Shown piece after piece: positions 37,647 through 46,549 of a DNA stretch of 64,000 nt. The notes under the pieces are model-generated. The model searched no databases and was not told the DNA's origin. It saw only the letters and a program-made list of their open reading frames with translations. How positions within the stretch are numbered: position 1 is the stretch's first letter; each line of letters opens with the position of its first letter. The stretch is taken from positions 1 through 64,000 of the forward strand of contig CAIXLY010000077.1 in the NCBI GenBank assembly GCA_903920455.1. Reading direction: 5' to 3'. A program made the position numbers and the translations under genes. Source of the DNA: an uncultured bacterium. GTDB taxonomy: Bacteria > Bacteroidota > Bacteroidia > Chitinophagales > Chitinophagaceae.

Positions 37647-38585
37647 ATGCCAAACCTTAAAGATTGCCGTATTGTTTTCATGGGTACTCCAGAATTTGCT
37701 GTAGCCATACTCGATAGACTTGTGCAGGAGCGTTGTGCTGTTGTTGGTGTTGTTACTGCTGCCGATAAGCCTGCTGGAAGGGGAATGGAACTTTCTCAGA
37801 GTGCGGTAAAAAAATATGCTGTGGATAAAGGATTGCATATTCTTCAGCCCATCAAATTAAAAGATCCTGAATTCATAGCACAGTTGGAATCACTGCATGC
37901 AGATGTGCAGGTGGTAGTTGCTTTTCGAATGCTTCCTGAACTGGTGTGGAACATGCCACCCATGGGTACCATTAATCTTCATGCATCATTGCTGCCAAAA
38001 TACAGAGGCGCTGCACCCATCAACTGGGCGATTATTAATGGGGAGACAGAAACAGGCATCACCACATTTAAGCTGCAACATGCCATTGATACTGGTGATG
38101 TATTGATGCAGCAGCCGATAACTATTCGTCAAGACCAAACGGCGGGTGAGTTGCATGATCAAATGAAAATGCTTGGCGCAGCACTTGTATTTGAGACCCT
38201 GAAAAAATATTGTGAAGGAACGCTTGCCCCTATTCCTCAGTCTGCCATACACGATGAGGCATCAATTTCAACTGCACCAAAAATCAATACCGATACGTGC
38301 AGAATAAATTGGTTTTTATCTGCTAAGCAAGTGGTTGATTTAATACGAGGACTGTCACCTTATCCTGGTGCATTTACAACACTTGACGGTAAGATGCTTA
38401 AAGTGTATTCTTCTTCTTTCGAAGCAGCGGCTCCACATATTGCTGTCGGCGAGTACGACACAGATCAAAAAATGTTTCTTCGTTTTGCTGCAAAAGATGG
38501 ATGGGTGTACGTAAAGGAAATACAGCTTGAAGGAAAGAAAAGAATGAAAATTGAGGATTTTCTTAGGGGGTACAGAATCAAGTAG
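37647..38585 (+). CDS. fmt: Methionyl-tRNA formyltransferase
   Basis: This 312-residue enzyme formylates initiator Met-tRNA with 10-formyltetrahydrofolate. The Rossmann-type N-terminal domain has IVFMGTPEFAVAILDRL and VVTAADKPAGRGMEL. The catalytic region has INLHASLLPKYRGAAPINWAIINGE and the Asp of LQHAIDTGDVLMQ. The C-terminal tRNA-binding OB-type domain has DTCRINWFLSAKQVVDLIRGLSPYPGAFTTL. The length is normal for the family. It is followed 35 nt later by pepT on the same strand. Confidence 0.97.
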   Translation: MPNLKDCRIVFMGTPEFAVAILDRLVQERCAVVGVVTAADKPAGRGMELSQSAVKKYAVDKGLHILQPIKLKDPEFIAQLESLHADVQVVVAFRMLPELVWNMPPMGTINLHASLLPKYRGAAPINWAIINGETETGITTFKLQHAIDTGDVLMQQPITIRQDQTAGELHDQMKMLGAALVFETLKKYCEGTLAPIPQSAIHDEASISTAPKINTDTCRINWFLSAKQVVDLIRGLSPYPGAFTTLDGKMLKVYSSSFEAAAPHIAVGEYDTDQKMFLRFAAKDGWVYVKEIQLEGKKRMKIEDFLRGYRIK

Positions 38586-38620
38586 TTTACTTAGTTAATA
38601 ATTGTATGGGGGTAAAATAA

Positions 38621-39856
38621 ATGATGAGTCCAATTGCTGAGCGTTTAATGCGCTATGTAAGTATTGATACACAGAGTGATCCTGAAAGTGAATCTTTCCC
38701 GTCAACTGAAAAACAGAAAGACCTCTCAAGATTGCTGGTGGCAGAGCTTTTGCAGATGGGGGTCTCCGATGCGCATATCGATGAATGGGGCTATGTGTAT
38801 GCCACGATCCCTTCAAATTCAACCAAAAGGCTACCTGTAATTTGCTTCTGCTCTCATGTTGATACAGCACCTGATTGCAGCGGCAGCAATGTCAGGCCGA
38901 TTTTTCATCAAAATTATCAAGGACAGGCTATTATACTTCCAGATGATCCAACTCAGGTCATTACCACTGCAGAGCATCCTTACTTACTCGAAAAAATTGG
39001 AGATGACATCATCACGGCAAGTGGCTTAACACTTCTTGGTGCAGATGACAAAGCCGGGGTATCGGTTATCATGGAGCTGGCAAAGCGGTTAATGAATAGT
39101 CCAGCCATTGTTCATGGCGATGTCAGAATTCTGTTTACCCCCGACGAGGAAGTGGGAAGGGGCGTGGAGCATGTTGACATGAATAAGTTAGCTGCTGATG
39201 TTGGGTATACGCTTGATGGGGGTGAATTGGGATCGTTTGAGTTTGAAACATTTTCTGCCGATGGTGTTGAGGTAATTATACATGGTGTGAGTGCACATCC
39301 GGGAACAGCAAAGGGTAAGATGGTCAATGCAATAAAAATTGCATCAGCATTTGTTGCCGCGCTACCCAAAGATGAAATGGCGCCGGAACTGACTGAGGGC
39401 AGGGAGGGTTTTTTTCATCCCACCGATATTAAGGGTGGAGCAGAGACAGCAAGTGTTAAATTCATCATCAGGGATTTCAATACTGCCAAGCTCGCTGAAT
39501 ACGAGCTAAAATTGGAGTCTATTCTTCGAGATGTCATGCAAGCATATCCACTGGCATCATATGAGTTTAAGATCAAGGAGCAGTATCGCAACATGAGGGA
39601 AGTGTTGGATCTTTATCCTGAAGTTACTCAGCATGCACTAAAAGCAATTGAGCAGTGTGGGTTGATTCCAAAAACTGAGCCAGTTCGAGGAGGCACGGAT
39701 GGGTCAAGACTTTCTTTCATGGGCCTTCCATGTCCAAATATTTTCACTGGTGAAATGGCATTGCACTCTAAGCATGAGTTTGTGAGCGTTCAAGATATGG
39801 AGAAGTCAGTAGAGGTGTTGGTTAGGCTTCTTCAAAATTGGGAAGCGTCAGTTTAA
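38621..39856 (+). CDS. pepT: Peptidase T (tripeptidase, M20B)
   Basis: This 411-residue cytoplasmic zinc aminotripeptidase has the characteristic metal ligands: CFCSHVDTAPDCSG (His, Asp), LTLLGADDKAGVSVIMELA (bridging Asp), FTPDEEVGRGVEHVDM (general base Glu and ligand Glu), TLDGGELGSFEFETF (Asp) and the C-terminal FTGEMALHSKHEFV (His). The dimerisation domain lies between about residues 210 and 325. It probably releases N-terminal residues from tripeptides for amino-acid recycling. Two in-frame ATGs open the gene (38621 and 38624). Confidence 0.97.
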   Translation: MMSPIAERLMRYVSIDTQSDPESESFPSTEKQKDLSRLLVAELLQMGVSDAHIDEWGYVYATIPSNSTKRLPVICFCSHVDTAPDCSGSNVRPIFHQNYQGQAIILPDDPTQVITTAEHPYLLEKIGDDIITASGLTLLGADDKAGVSVIMELAKRLMNSPAIVHGDVRILFTPDEEVGRGVEHVDMNKLAADVGYTLDGGELGSFEFETFSADGVEVIIHGVSAHPGTAKGKMVNAIKIASAFVAALPKDEMAPELTEGREGFFHPTDIKGGAETASVKFIIRDFNTAKLAEYELKLESILRDVMQAYPLASYEFKIKEQYRNMREVLDLYPEVTQHALKAIEQCGLIPKTEPVRGGTDGSRLSFMGLPCPNIFTGEMALHSKHEFVSVQDMEKSVEVLVRLLQNWEASV

Positions 39857-39906
39857 GGCTTGGAACTTTATCATGTTGTTAGTAAATAATATTGCAACTT
39901 CATGGC

Positions 39907-39943
39907 ATTGGCCAGCAGAAAATTATTTTACATTTGTACAAAT
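39907..39943 (+). promoter_or_regulatory. exbB-exbD promoter with overlapping palindrome
   Basis: ATTG (39907-39910), an 18-nt spacer and TACATTTG (39929-39936) fit the Bacteroidota promoter pattern. The -7 box runs into the palindrome ATTTGTACAAAT (39932-39943), and the ATG follows 8 nt later. The palindrome is also present upstream of the rhodanese-thioredoxin gene. Confidence 0.65.
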
Positions 39944-39951
39944 AAACTAAC

Positions 39952-40644
39952 ATGATAGCAAGTTTTCTTCAGATCAATTCAGCCGGGGCATTGCAGGATA
40001 CTTCTGCGGTTGCTCAAGCATCAAAGCCAATGCAGTTGTGGGATATTTTACAGTCTGGGGGAACCCTGATGATACCGCTTGGGGTATTGTTTGTACTTGC
40101 AATATTCTTTTTCTTTGAAAGATTTATCGCAATCCGAAAGGCTGGAAAAATTGATGATAATTTCATGCGCATCATTCGTGATCATATTGTTAACGGCAAT
40201 ATTACAGCTGCCCGTGCAATGACTAAGAATACTGATAATCCTGTTGCACGTATTATTGATAAGGGAGTTCAACGCATTGGAAAGCCCATCGATGCGATTG
40301 AGCGCAGCATGGAAAATATTGCACGACTGGAAATGTATAACCTTGAAAGAAACCTGAGTGTGTTGAGCGTAATCTCTCGGGCAGCTCCGATTTTCGGTTT
40401 CGTAGGAACACTTGCCGGATTGATGCAACTGTTTTTTGATATCAACACAACCGGTGAATTTGTGTTGAATACCATTGCGGGTGGATTGTATGTGAAGCTG
40501 GTTACTTCGATCTCAGGGTTGTTGATTGGACTAGTATCGTTTCTGTCTTTCAGTTTCTTGCATACACAAATTGATAAGACTGCCAACAAGATGGAAGTTG
40601 CTGCTGCAGACTTTTTAGATATCCTTCAAGAGCCCACAAAGTAG
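39952..40644 (+). CDS. exbB: ExbB/TolQ/MotA family proton channel
   Basis: This 230-residue inner-membrane protein has three hydrophobic segments (LMIPLGVLFVLAIFFFFERFI, APIFGFVGTLAGLMQLFF, YVKLVTSISGLLIGLVSFLSFSFLH). It carries the ExbB/TolQ hallmark APIFGFVGTLAGLMQLF. With ExbD and TonB it uses the proton gradient to energise outer-membrane receptors, such as the TonB-dependent receptor at 3782-5815, or to maintain the envelope. It is 11 nt upstream of the exbD-like gene. No tonB is present in the window, so the specific partner is unknown. Confidence 0.92.
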   Translation: MIASFLQINSAGALQDTSAVAQASKPMQLWDILQSGGTLMIPLGVLFVLAIFFFFERFIAIRKAGKIDDNFMRIIRDHIVNGNITAARAMTKNTDNPVARIIDKGVQRIGKPIDAIERSMENIARLEMYNLERNLSVLSVISRAAPIFGFVGTLAGLMQLFFDINTTGEFVLNTIAGGLYVKLVTSISGLLIGLVSFLSFSFLHTQIDKTANKMEVAAADFLDILQEPTK

Positions 40645-40655
40645 AATAAGTAGAA

Positions 40656-41054
40656 ATGCGAATAAGAAAAACATACCGAGCTGATGCAGAGGTCTTCACA
40701 GAAGCCCTAAATGATATTCTTTTCATCCTGTTGATGTTTTTTCTCATTGTGTCTACATTGGCCAATCCCAATGTAATCAAGCTTTCTCAGCCAAAGTCAC
40801 AAGGTGACACAAAGGCAAAACAAAATGTAGTGGTATCCATTGATGCCAATAAACAATTTTATATAGGCACCACACCGGTTGGTATCGATTCACTAAAGGC
40901 TATGTTGGTTCCGGTGATTGCTAAAGAAAAAACCGAGGTTCCCACGATTGTGATCAATGCTGATAAGTCCGTCGACATTGATGCAGTTGTTTCAGTCATG
41001 CGTATTGCAAAAGAACTTGGTGCAAAAACGGTACTCTCTGTCGAGAAGCAGTAG
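40656..41054 (+). CDS. exbD: ExbD/TolR family biopolymer transport protein
   Basis: This 132-residue protein has one transmembrane helix (DILFILLMFFLIVSTLA) preceded by the conserved aspartate (ALNDILF) that takes part in proton flow, then a periplasmic domain ending in the ExbD-type fold (IVINADKSVDIDAVVSVMRIAKELGAKTVLSVEK). It forms the energising complex with the preceding exbB product. Many Bacteroidota carry two exbD copies in tandem; only one is present here. It is convergent with prmC, 5 nt away. Confidence 0.92.
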   Translation: MRIRKTYRADAEVFTEALNDILFILLMFFLIVSTLANPNVIKLSQPKSQGDTKAKQNVVVSIDANKQFYIGTTPVGIDSLKAMLVPVIAKEKTEVPTIVINADKSVDIDAVVSVMRIAKELGAKTVLSVEKQ

Positions 41055-41059
41055 TAAGC

Positions 41060-41941
41060 CTAGAGAGAGGCTCCAATTTTTCTGCCAACCACCATTCTTT
41101 CCTTTCCTTGTAAGTCTGACTTTACCTGAACATCTTCAAATTCATTTTCTTCCAACAATGCTGCAACTTCATTGCTGAAGTCAGCATGGGTCTCAAAAAA
41201 TATCTTACCGCCCCTCAACAGATGGTGGGCAGAGAATTCGATGATTGATTTATAGAATTGCATCGGATCGTTATTGGTGATAAACAATGCTTCGTGCGGT
41301 TCATGTTCCAGTACGTTTGGTGCCATATCCAACTTGTCAGCATGGGGGATATATGGGGGGTTGCTAATGATCACATCATACGCAGGAAGATGATCGTCTT
41401 TGCTCTCCTTAAGGATATCAAGTCTTTTGTAAATCACATCTGCTTGATTTGCTTCTGCATTTTTTACTGCAAGCTCTATCGCTCCTGTACTGTTATCAAT
41501 TCCCCATACTTCCCAGGAAGGGAAATATCTTTTTAGTGCAACTGCAATGCATCCACTGCCGGTACCAATATCGATTGCTTTAAACACATGATCATCCTTC
41601 TGTGATAATTCGGCCATGGTTTTTCTTGCTTCTTCAACCAGCTCTTCTGTTTCGGGCCTTGGTATAAGCACTCGCTCATCAACTTGAAAGCGCATCCCAC
41701 TGAACCATGTAGACCCCAATACATATTGTACGGGCTTTCCTGCGACTAGTGCATTTTTAATAGTTTCAAATCGTTCAATTTGATCCTGATTCATTTCTTG
41801 GTCATGGTAGATGATTCTTTTTGACCTTTCCCATCCGGTTAATTCCTCCATCACCCAGTCGGCAATATTTGCACTTTCTCTGTTATCATAGTAATGGGCG
41901 ATGCTTGATTTCAATAGCTGATAGGCTTCTTTGATGCGCAT
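41060..41941 (-). CDS. prmC: Peptide chain release factor N5-glutamine methyltransferase
   Basis: This 293-residue SAM-dependent enzyme methylates the GGQ glutamine of release factors. It has the PrmC N-terminal helical domain (RIKEAYQLLKSSIAHYYDNRESANIADWVMEEL), LIPRPETEELVEEA, the SAM site AIDIGTGSGCIAVALKRYFP and the catalytic NPPYIPHADKL. ATG 41941 is preferred over the ORF-track start 18 codons upstream, because a TACATTTG promoter box ends 3 nt before it and the extension is unrelated to the family. It is divergent from ribD. Confidence 0.95.
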   Translation of the reverse strand: MRIKEAYQLLKSSIAHYYDNRESANIADWVMEELTGWERSKRIIYHDQEMNQDQIERFETIKNALVAGKPVQYVLGSTWFSGMRFQVDERVLIPRPETEELVEEARKTMAELSQKDDHVFKAIDIGTGSGCIAVALKRYFPSWEVWGIDNSTGAIELAVKNAEANQADVIYKRLDILKESKDDHLPAYDVIISNPPYIPHADKLDMAPNVLEHEPHEALFITNNDPMQFYKSIIEFSAHHLLRGGKIFFETHADFSNEVAALLEENEFEDVQVKSDLQGKERMVVGRKIGASL

Positions 41942-41944
41942 GGT

Positions 41945-41977
41945 CAAATGTAAAACAATTAACTTTGTAGTAGCAAG
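41945..41977 (-). promoter_or_regulatory. Candidate prmC promoter abutting the start codon
   Basis: On the minus strand CTTG (41977-41974), a 21-nt spacer and TACATTTG (41952-41945) precede the ATG by 3 nt. The -7 box is an exact TAnnTTTG match. Its position implies a leaderless transcript. Confidence 0.5.
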
Positions 41978-42038
41978 CCAGTGAGGAGTGGTCATTTAAA
42001 AAGTGATAAATCCTTTTATTTGGAATGTTTACCTCAAT

Positions 42039-43091
42039 ATGATTTCAACCGATATTTTTTTTATGCAACGTGCGCTGGACCTTGCCGCCAAGGGTGCTGG
42101 TCATGTTTCACCAAATCCAATGGTGGGAGCTGTGCTGGTTCATGATGGAGAAATTATTGGTGAAGGGTATCACGAACAATTCGGACAGTCACATGCAGAG
42201 ATCAATTGTTTGCATGCTGTTAAGGATGAATTAAGGCATCTCATTCCTGTATCAACCATGTATGTTACCTTGGAGCCATGTGCTCATCAAGGAAAAACAC
42301 CGCCATGCGCAGATAGGTTGGTTGTGGAGGGATTGAAAACTGTTGTGATTGCTACATCCGATCCAAATCCTTTGGTGAATGGAAAGGGCATTGCAATTCT
42401 AGAAAAGGCTGGCATTGAAGTTAGGATTGGGGTATTGGAGCAGGCTGCACAATTTCAGAACCGCAGGTTTTTTACCTCTTGTCAAAAGGGCAGGCCCTAT
42501 ATTCTATTGAAGTGGGCGCAGACAGGAGATGGTTTTATTTCCTCAGGTACTGCTGAGCGATTGAAAATCACCTCGCACAAAACTGATATTCTTGTTCATC
42601 AATGGAGAGCGGAGGAGGATGCGATCATGATTGGCAGTCGAACTGCATTGCTGGATGATCCCTTACTCACCAATAGGTATAATGACGGGCCGTCGCCTCT
42701 CCGCATTGTATTGGATAGCAACAACAGCCTGCCAACAACACTAAAGATGTTCAATGATGGGAATCCTGTAGTTATAATCAGTCGTCATAAAGACTTACAA
42801 GAAGGGAACCTGCGCTACAAGAAAATTGAAAAAGACATCAATTACTGGAAGCACCTTTTCATTTTTCTGCATGAACTAAACATTCAGGGGTTGATGGTAG
42901 AGGGCGGAGCACAATTAATCTCTTCTATGATTGAAGGGGGACATTGGGATGAAATCCGTGTACTCATCAATCCAACAAAAAAAATCGTCAGCGGTATTTC
43001 CGCACCAACATTACCACACAACATCAGCAAAACAGATCACCAACAGATCGGAAATGAGTTGCTACATATTTATTACAACAGCAACCAATGA
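42039..43091 (+). CDS. ribD: Bifunctional riboflavin deaminase/reductase RibD
   Basis: This 350-residue enzyme performs the second and third steps of riboflavin synthesis. The N-terminal deaminase has the zinc ligands HAEINCL (about residue 52) and PCAHQGKTPPCADRL (about 80). The C-terminal reductase domain begins near 145 with YILLKWAQTGDGFIS and ends with IQGLMVEGGAQLISSMI. ATG 42039 (MISTDIFFMQRALDLAAKG) matches the usual family start; the ORF-track start adds 12 residues. Its stop overlaps the start of the YigZ-family gene by 4 nt (ATGA), indicating translational coupling. Confidence 0.95.
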   Translation: MISTDIFFMQRALDLAAKGAGHVSPNPMVGAVLVHDGEIIGEGYHEQFGQSHAEINCLHAVKDELRHLIPVSTMYVTLEPCAHQGKTPPCADRLVVEGLKTVVIATSDPNPLVNGKGIAILEKAGIEVRIGVLEQAAQFQNRRFFTSCQKGRPYILLKWAQTGDGFISSGTAERLKITSHKTDILVHQWRAEEDAIMIGSRTALLDDPLLTNRYNDGPSPLRIVLDSNNSLPTTLKMFNDGNPVVIISRHKDLQEGNLRYKKIEKDINYWKHLFIFLHELNIQGLMVEGGAQLISSMIEGGHWDEIRVLINPTKKIVSGISAPTLPHNISKTDHQQIGNELLHIYYNSNQ

Positions 43092-43708
43092 TTCATGACC
43101 CCAATTATTATCAGTCAATAGAAAGTCCTTCTGTAGCCGAGTTTACGGATAGGGGAAGCCGATTTGTTGCACTTGCATTTCCTGTGTTATCAATTGATTC
43201 TTTCAAGCAGATATTGAATGACGTGAAAAAAGAGCATCCCAAGGCTTCGCACCACTGTTTTGCATACCGTATTGGTGCGGAGGGTATGACGTTCCGGGTT
43301 ACAGATGCAGGTGAGCCCTCTGGCACAGCAGGACGGCCAATACTTGGGCAAATCGATAGCAAGGGGTTGACCAATCTCTGTGTTATCGTTGTGCGTTATT
43401 TTGGCGGAACACTCCTTGGCGTACCTGGCTTGATCAACGCCTACAAAAGCGCTGCATCTATGGCCTTACAACTGACTCCTGCGATTAGGAAAGCAGTCGA
43501 AGTTTCATATGAACTTCAATTCGATTACACCGTAGTGAATGATGTGATTAAGACAATAAAAAGATTCAACTGCAACATCACCAAGCAGGAGATGCAACTG
43601 TTCTGCATATACGAAATTGGGATACCGAAAATAAATGAGATGGATTGTCTTAGGCTGCTGTCAGACATCAAAGGGTGTAGCCTAAAAAAGAAAAGCGACT
43701 CAGCTTGA
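43088..43708 (+). CDS. YigZ/IMPACT family protein
   Basis: This 206-residue member of the UPF0029/IMPACT family has the N-terminal block DRGSRFVALAFPVLS, HPKASHHCFAYRIG, TDAGEPSGTAGRPILGQI and VIVVRYFGGTLLGVPGLINAYKSAA, followed by a C-terminal ferredoxin-like DUF1949-type domain. Family members are linked to translation stress or nucleotide binding, but no reaction is established. It is translationally coupled to ribD by a 4-nt overlap, a link whose meaning is unclear. A hairpin terminator starts inside its last codons. Confidence 0.9.
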   Translation: MIHDPNYYQSIESPSVAEFTDRGSRFVALAFPVLSIDSFKQILNDVKKEHPKASHHCFAYRIGAEGMTFRVTDAGEPSGTAGRPILGQIDSKGLTNLCVIVVRYFGGTLLGVPGLINAYKSAASMALQLTPAIRKAVEVSYELQFDYTVVNDVIKTIKRFNCNITKQEMQLFCIYEIGIPKINEMDCLRLLSDIKGCSLKKKSDSA

Positions 43709-43724
43709 TGATGAATCGCTTTTA
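43691..43724 (+). terminator. Intrinsic terminator overlapping the end of the YigZ-family gene
   Basis: AAAAGCGACTCA, loop GCTTGATGA, TGAATCGCTTTT pairs over 12 positions with one mismatch (C/A). It begins inside the last coding triplets, spans the stop codon and ends in a T run. The A-rich side also allows function in the other direction for the convergent zinc-ribbon gene. Confidence 0.7.
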
Positions 43725-43741
43725 TATATTCGTTGAGGAAT

Positions 43742-44488
43742 TTATTTAGCAGGACTGATTTCTTCATCAACAAGAACACGTCCGCAGTTTTCGCAAACAA
43801 TGATTTTCTTGTGCTGACGAATTTCACTCTGACGTTGTGGTGGGATGGAGTTAAAGCATCCTCCGCAAGCATCACGAACTACAGGTACTACAGCAAGTCC
43901 GTTGTGGAAATTCTTTCTGATTCTATCAAAGGAAGCTAGCAATCTAGGGTCAACTGCAACACGTGCTTTGTCGGCCACTGCCCTATATTCTTTTTCTTCT
44001 TTTTCGGTTTCAGCAACTATTTTATCAAGCTCACCTTTTTTAACTTTCAGGTTCGCCTCTTTTGCAGCGATATTCTTTTTTGCCGCTTCAAGGACTCTTG
44101 CTTTTTCAGTAATTTCTTCACTAGCATCTTTAATGTGACGCTCACAAAGTTTCACCTCTAGGGTTTGCATTTCAAGCTCTTTGTTGATGGCTTCGAATTC
44201 CCTATTGTTTTTTACATTATCACTTTGCTTTTCATACTTTTTTATCAAGTCCTCAGAATGGGCAATGGCTTCTTTTTTCTGTTTGATAAATTCGTTGATG
44301 CCATTCACTTCTTCCTCTAGCCTGGTTTCCCTGGCATGGAGTCCTTCGATCTCATCCTCCAAATCGCGTACTTCAATTGGAAGTTCTCCTTTGAGGATTG
44401 CTATCTCATCTAGCTTGCTTTCTACTTTTTGCAGAGTAAGAAGGGAAGCGAGTTTTTCTTCTACGGAATATTCTTTTACTGTTGCCAT
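43742..44488 (-). CDS. Coiled-coil protein with C4 zinc ribbon (DUF164 type)
   Basis: This 248-residue protein has a long alpha-helical coiled coil (about residues 10-180, rich in E/K heptads) followed by a C-terminal zinc ribbon with two cysteine pairs, DACGGCFNSIPP and VCENCGRVLVDEE. This is the CT398/DUF164 architecture, reported in other bacteria to bind sigma-54 or flagellar/secretion factors; no such role can be shown here. It lies 6 nt after the Nif3-like gene on the same strand, a pairing common in Bacteroidota, suggesting an operon. Confidence 0.88.
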   Translation of the reverse strand: MATVKEYSVEEKLASLLTLQKVESKLDEIAILKGELPIEVRDLEDEIEGLHARETRLEEEVNGINEFIKQKKEAIAHSEDLIKKYEKQSDNVKNNREFEAINKELEMQTLEVKLCERHIKDASEEITEKARVLEAAKKNIAAKEANLKVKKGELDKIVAETEKEEKEYRAVADKARVAVDPRLLASFDRIRKNFHNGLAVVPVVRDACGGCFNSIPPQRQSEIRQHKKIIVCENCGRVLVDEEISPAK

Positions 44489-44494
44489 AATGAG

Positions 44495-45595
44495 TTATAA
44501 AAAGTAGTTGACAGGATTGGTATTAATGCCTGTTTTTAGGACGGCAAAGGTAGGGAATTTTTCTTTTATCATCCTTGCCAGTAGGTCTGAAGTGTACTGC
44601 TCACTCTCAAAATGCCCAATATCAGCCAGCAGCATCCTCCCATTAGGGCTAAAAAAGTCGTGATATCCAAGATCCCCGGTTAGAAAAATATCTGCATTAT
44701 TTCTTAATGCACTGGAAATCATAGACTTACCCGATCCGCCACAAACTGCAACGGTTTTGATGGGTTTGTTGGTAAGTGGACTGTGCCTAATAATTCCTGT
44801 AGAGAAGGTGGCCTTGATCAGCGACAGAAAATCCGATTCTTTCATTGGGTTCTCCAGGTTACCAATCAATCCTCCTCCAAACTCATGAAAATTGTTCTCG
44901 AGGCCAAGGATATCATAGGCTGGCGTTTCATACGGATGACTCGAGAAAAGGGCTTTAGTTATTGCTGATTCTAAATGGGAAGGAAAAATAACTTCTATTC
45001 TTTCCTCAGGTTCAGTATGTATTTTTCCAATTTCTCCAATAAATGGATCTGCACCTGCGAGGGGCTTAAAATTTCCCGATCCACTAGCGCTGAAGCTACA
45101 GGCTTCGTATTTTCCAATTTTTCCAGCCCCTGCGGCAAAGAGTGCAGCCCTTACCGAATCTAGATGGGAGGCAGGAACGAAGGTGGTGATCTTTTTATGG
45201 GTATCTGCAGCTGGAACCAATACCCTTGTTTGGGTAACACCTAACCTCTTTGCTATCTCTCCGTTTACTCCCCAAAGCACATTGTCGAGATTGGTGTGGC
45301 AAGCATAGATGTTGATGTTGTTTACAATCGCCTTAATCAACAGGTCTGAAACGAATTCGCCTTTGGCTATTCTTTTAAGTGGTGCAAAGATGGGGGGATG
45401 ATGAACAACAATGAGGTTGTGCTTACGGGCTATCGCTTCGTCTATGACTGCTTCAGTAAGGTCTAGTGCGGTGGTAGCGCCTGAACAAGGGGCATTTGCA
45501 TCACCACATACCAGTCCGGAATTGTCATACACTTCCTGCAAGAAAAGCGGGGCTTCTGTTTCTAAAACGTTAATAATGTCTCCTATGCTTTGCAT
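44495..45595 (-). CDS. Nif3-like dinuclear metal-centre protein
   Basis: This 366-residue Nif3/YbgI-family protein has the metal-binding HHPPIFAPLKRI, YACHTNLDNVLWGVNGEIAKRLG and the C-terminal TGDLGYHDFFS...GHFESEQY (further His/Glu ligands). An inserted CutA-like domain (about residues 130-235) makes it longer than E. coli YbgI, as is usual for the Bacillus/Bacteroidota type. Hydrolase functions have been suggested, including GTP cyclohydrolase-like activity, but the role is unsettled. It is the first gene of the pair with the zinc-ribbon protein. Confidence 0.92.
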   Translation of the reverse strand: MQSIGDIINVLETEAPLFLQEVYDNSGLVCGDANAPCSGATTALDLTEAVIDEAIARKHNLIVVHHPPIFAPLKRIAKGEFVSDLLIKAIVNNINIYACHTNLDNVLWGVNGEIAKRLGVTQTRVLVPAADTHKKITTFVPASHLDSVRAALFAAGAGKIGKYEACSFSASGSGNFKPLAGADPFIGEIGKIHTEPEERIEVIFPSHLESAITKALFSSHPYETPAYDILGLENNFHEFGGGLIGNLENPMKESDFLSLIKATFSTGIIRHSPLTNKPIKTVAVCGGSGKSMISSALRNNADIFLTGDLGYHDFFSPNGRMLLADIGHFESEQYTSDLLARMIKEKFPTFAVLKTGINTNPVNYFL

Positions 45596-45652
45596 TTATT
45601 TCTTTATTTCTATTAATTGAAATTACTTTACTTTCTTAACAGCCTAATACTG

Positions 45653-46459
45653 ATGCAAAGATATTTGTTCCTTCTTCTTCTTTCCCTAACTGGTTTTGCC
45701 AATGCCCAACAGGTGACTAGCGATTGGGAGAACTATGTTGTTTCCTTAAAAGGGAAGCCCGTGTCAATTAATGTTGACCTTGGATTGAAGAAGCTAGCTC
45801 CTATGAGGGACAATCCTTTTGTAATCATGCTCAGGCTGAAATTGAACAATCCCAATGCAGAGGGTATGCCTCAAGGAGGAGATCTTGATCAATTAGTCAA
45901 GCTAGAAGACAAGCTGGTAGAAATGCTTGCCCGGCAGAATGGCATGCTATTCGCCGGCCGTTTTACTCAAAGGGGACTAAGAGAATTTTATTTTTATGGG
46001 CCAGACACATTGGGTTATTTGAAAGCGATTAATGAATCCATGATTGAATTTCCTGCTTTTGAATTTCTTTGTCTTGCAAAAAATGATCAACAATGGGAAA
46101 ACTATCTCACTGTATTGTATCCTTCAGGTCCTGATAAGATCAGGATCGACAGCCGAAGAAGGTTGGGTGAAATGGCCAGGGTAGGCACTTTGGGTGCTGG
46201 CTCGGTAGATGTTTTTCACTATTTTATTTTTTCTGATCATGAGTCTCGAAAGAAGTTCCTGATGGCCCCGCTTTCCTCAGGCACTACACTTGTATCCATG
46301 CCATCTCAGGCGGATGGTCAAACAGGGAAGTATAGCTTGGTGCTGAAGAAAAATGAAAAACCCGGATATGATTGGATTGAAAATAGTCTCATCCCTTTAT
46401 TCAATGAAGCCCTCAAATCAGGAGGATCATATCAGGGCTGGGATTTCACCGCAAGGTGA
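45653..46459 (+). CDS. Exported DUF695-containing protein
   Basis: ATG 45653 gives MQRYLFLLLLSLTGFANAQ, a clean signal peptide, and 268 residues; the longer ORF-track start adds 12 residues from the intergenic region. The DUF695-type region covers about residues 25-150 (WENYVVSLKGKPVSINVDLGL, LEDKLVEMLARQNGMLFAGRFTQRGLREFYFYG). A second part resembles the regulator of RNase E-like DUF1260 fold often joined to DUF695 (HYFIFSDHESRKKFL). The function is unknown. It is divergent from the Nif3-like gene. Confidence 0.78.
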   Translation: MQRYLFLLLLSLTGFANAQQVTSDWENYVVSLKGKPVSINVDLGLKKLAPMRDNPFVIMLRLKLNNPNAEGMPQGGDLDQLVKLEDKLVEMLARQNGMLFAGRFTQRGLREFYFYGPDTLGYLKAINESMIEFPAFEFLCLAKNDQQWENYLTVLYPSGPDKIRIDSRRRLGEMARVGTLGAGSVDVFHYFIFSDHESRKKFLMAPLSSGTTLVSMPSQADGQTGKYSLVLKKNEKPGYDWIENSLIPLFNEALKSGGSYQGWDFTAR

Positions 46460-46549
46460 TTTAGTATAATTTCCTCTTAATTGTTTGATTTTATGTAATT
46501 TAGGTGTGAAAACGGCCTTAAATTCGGGGCTCATATCAGGTTATTTTTT

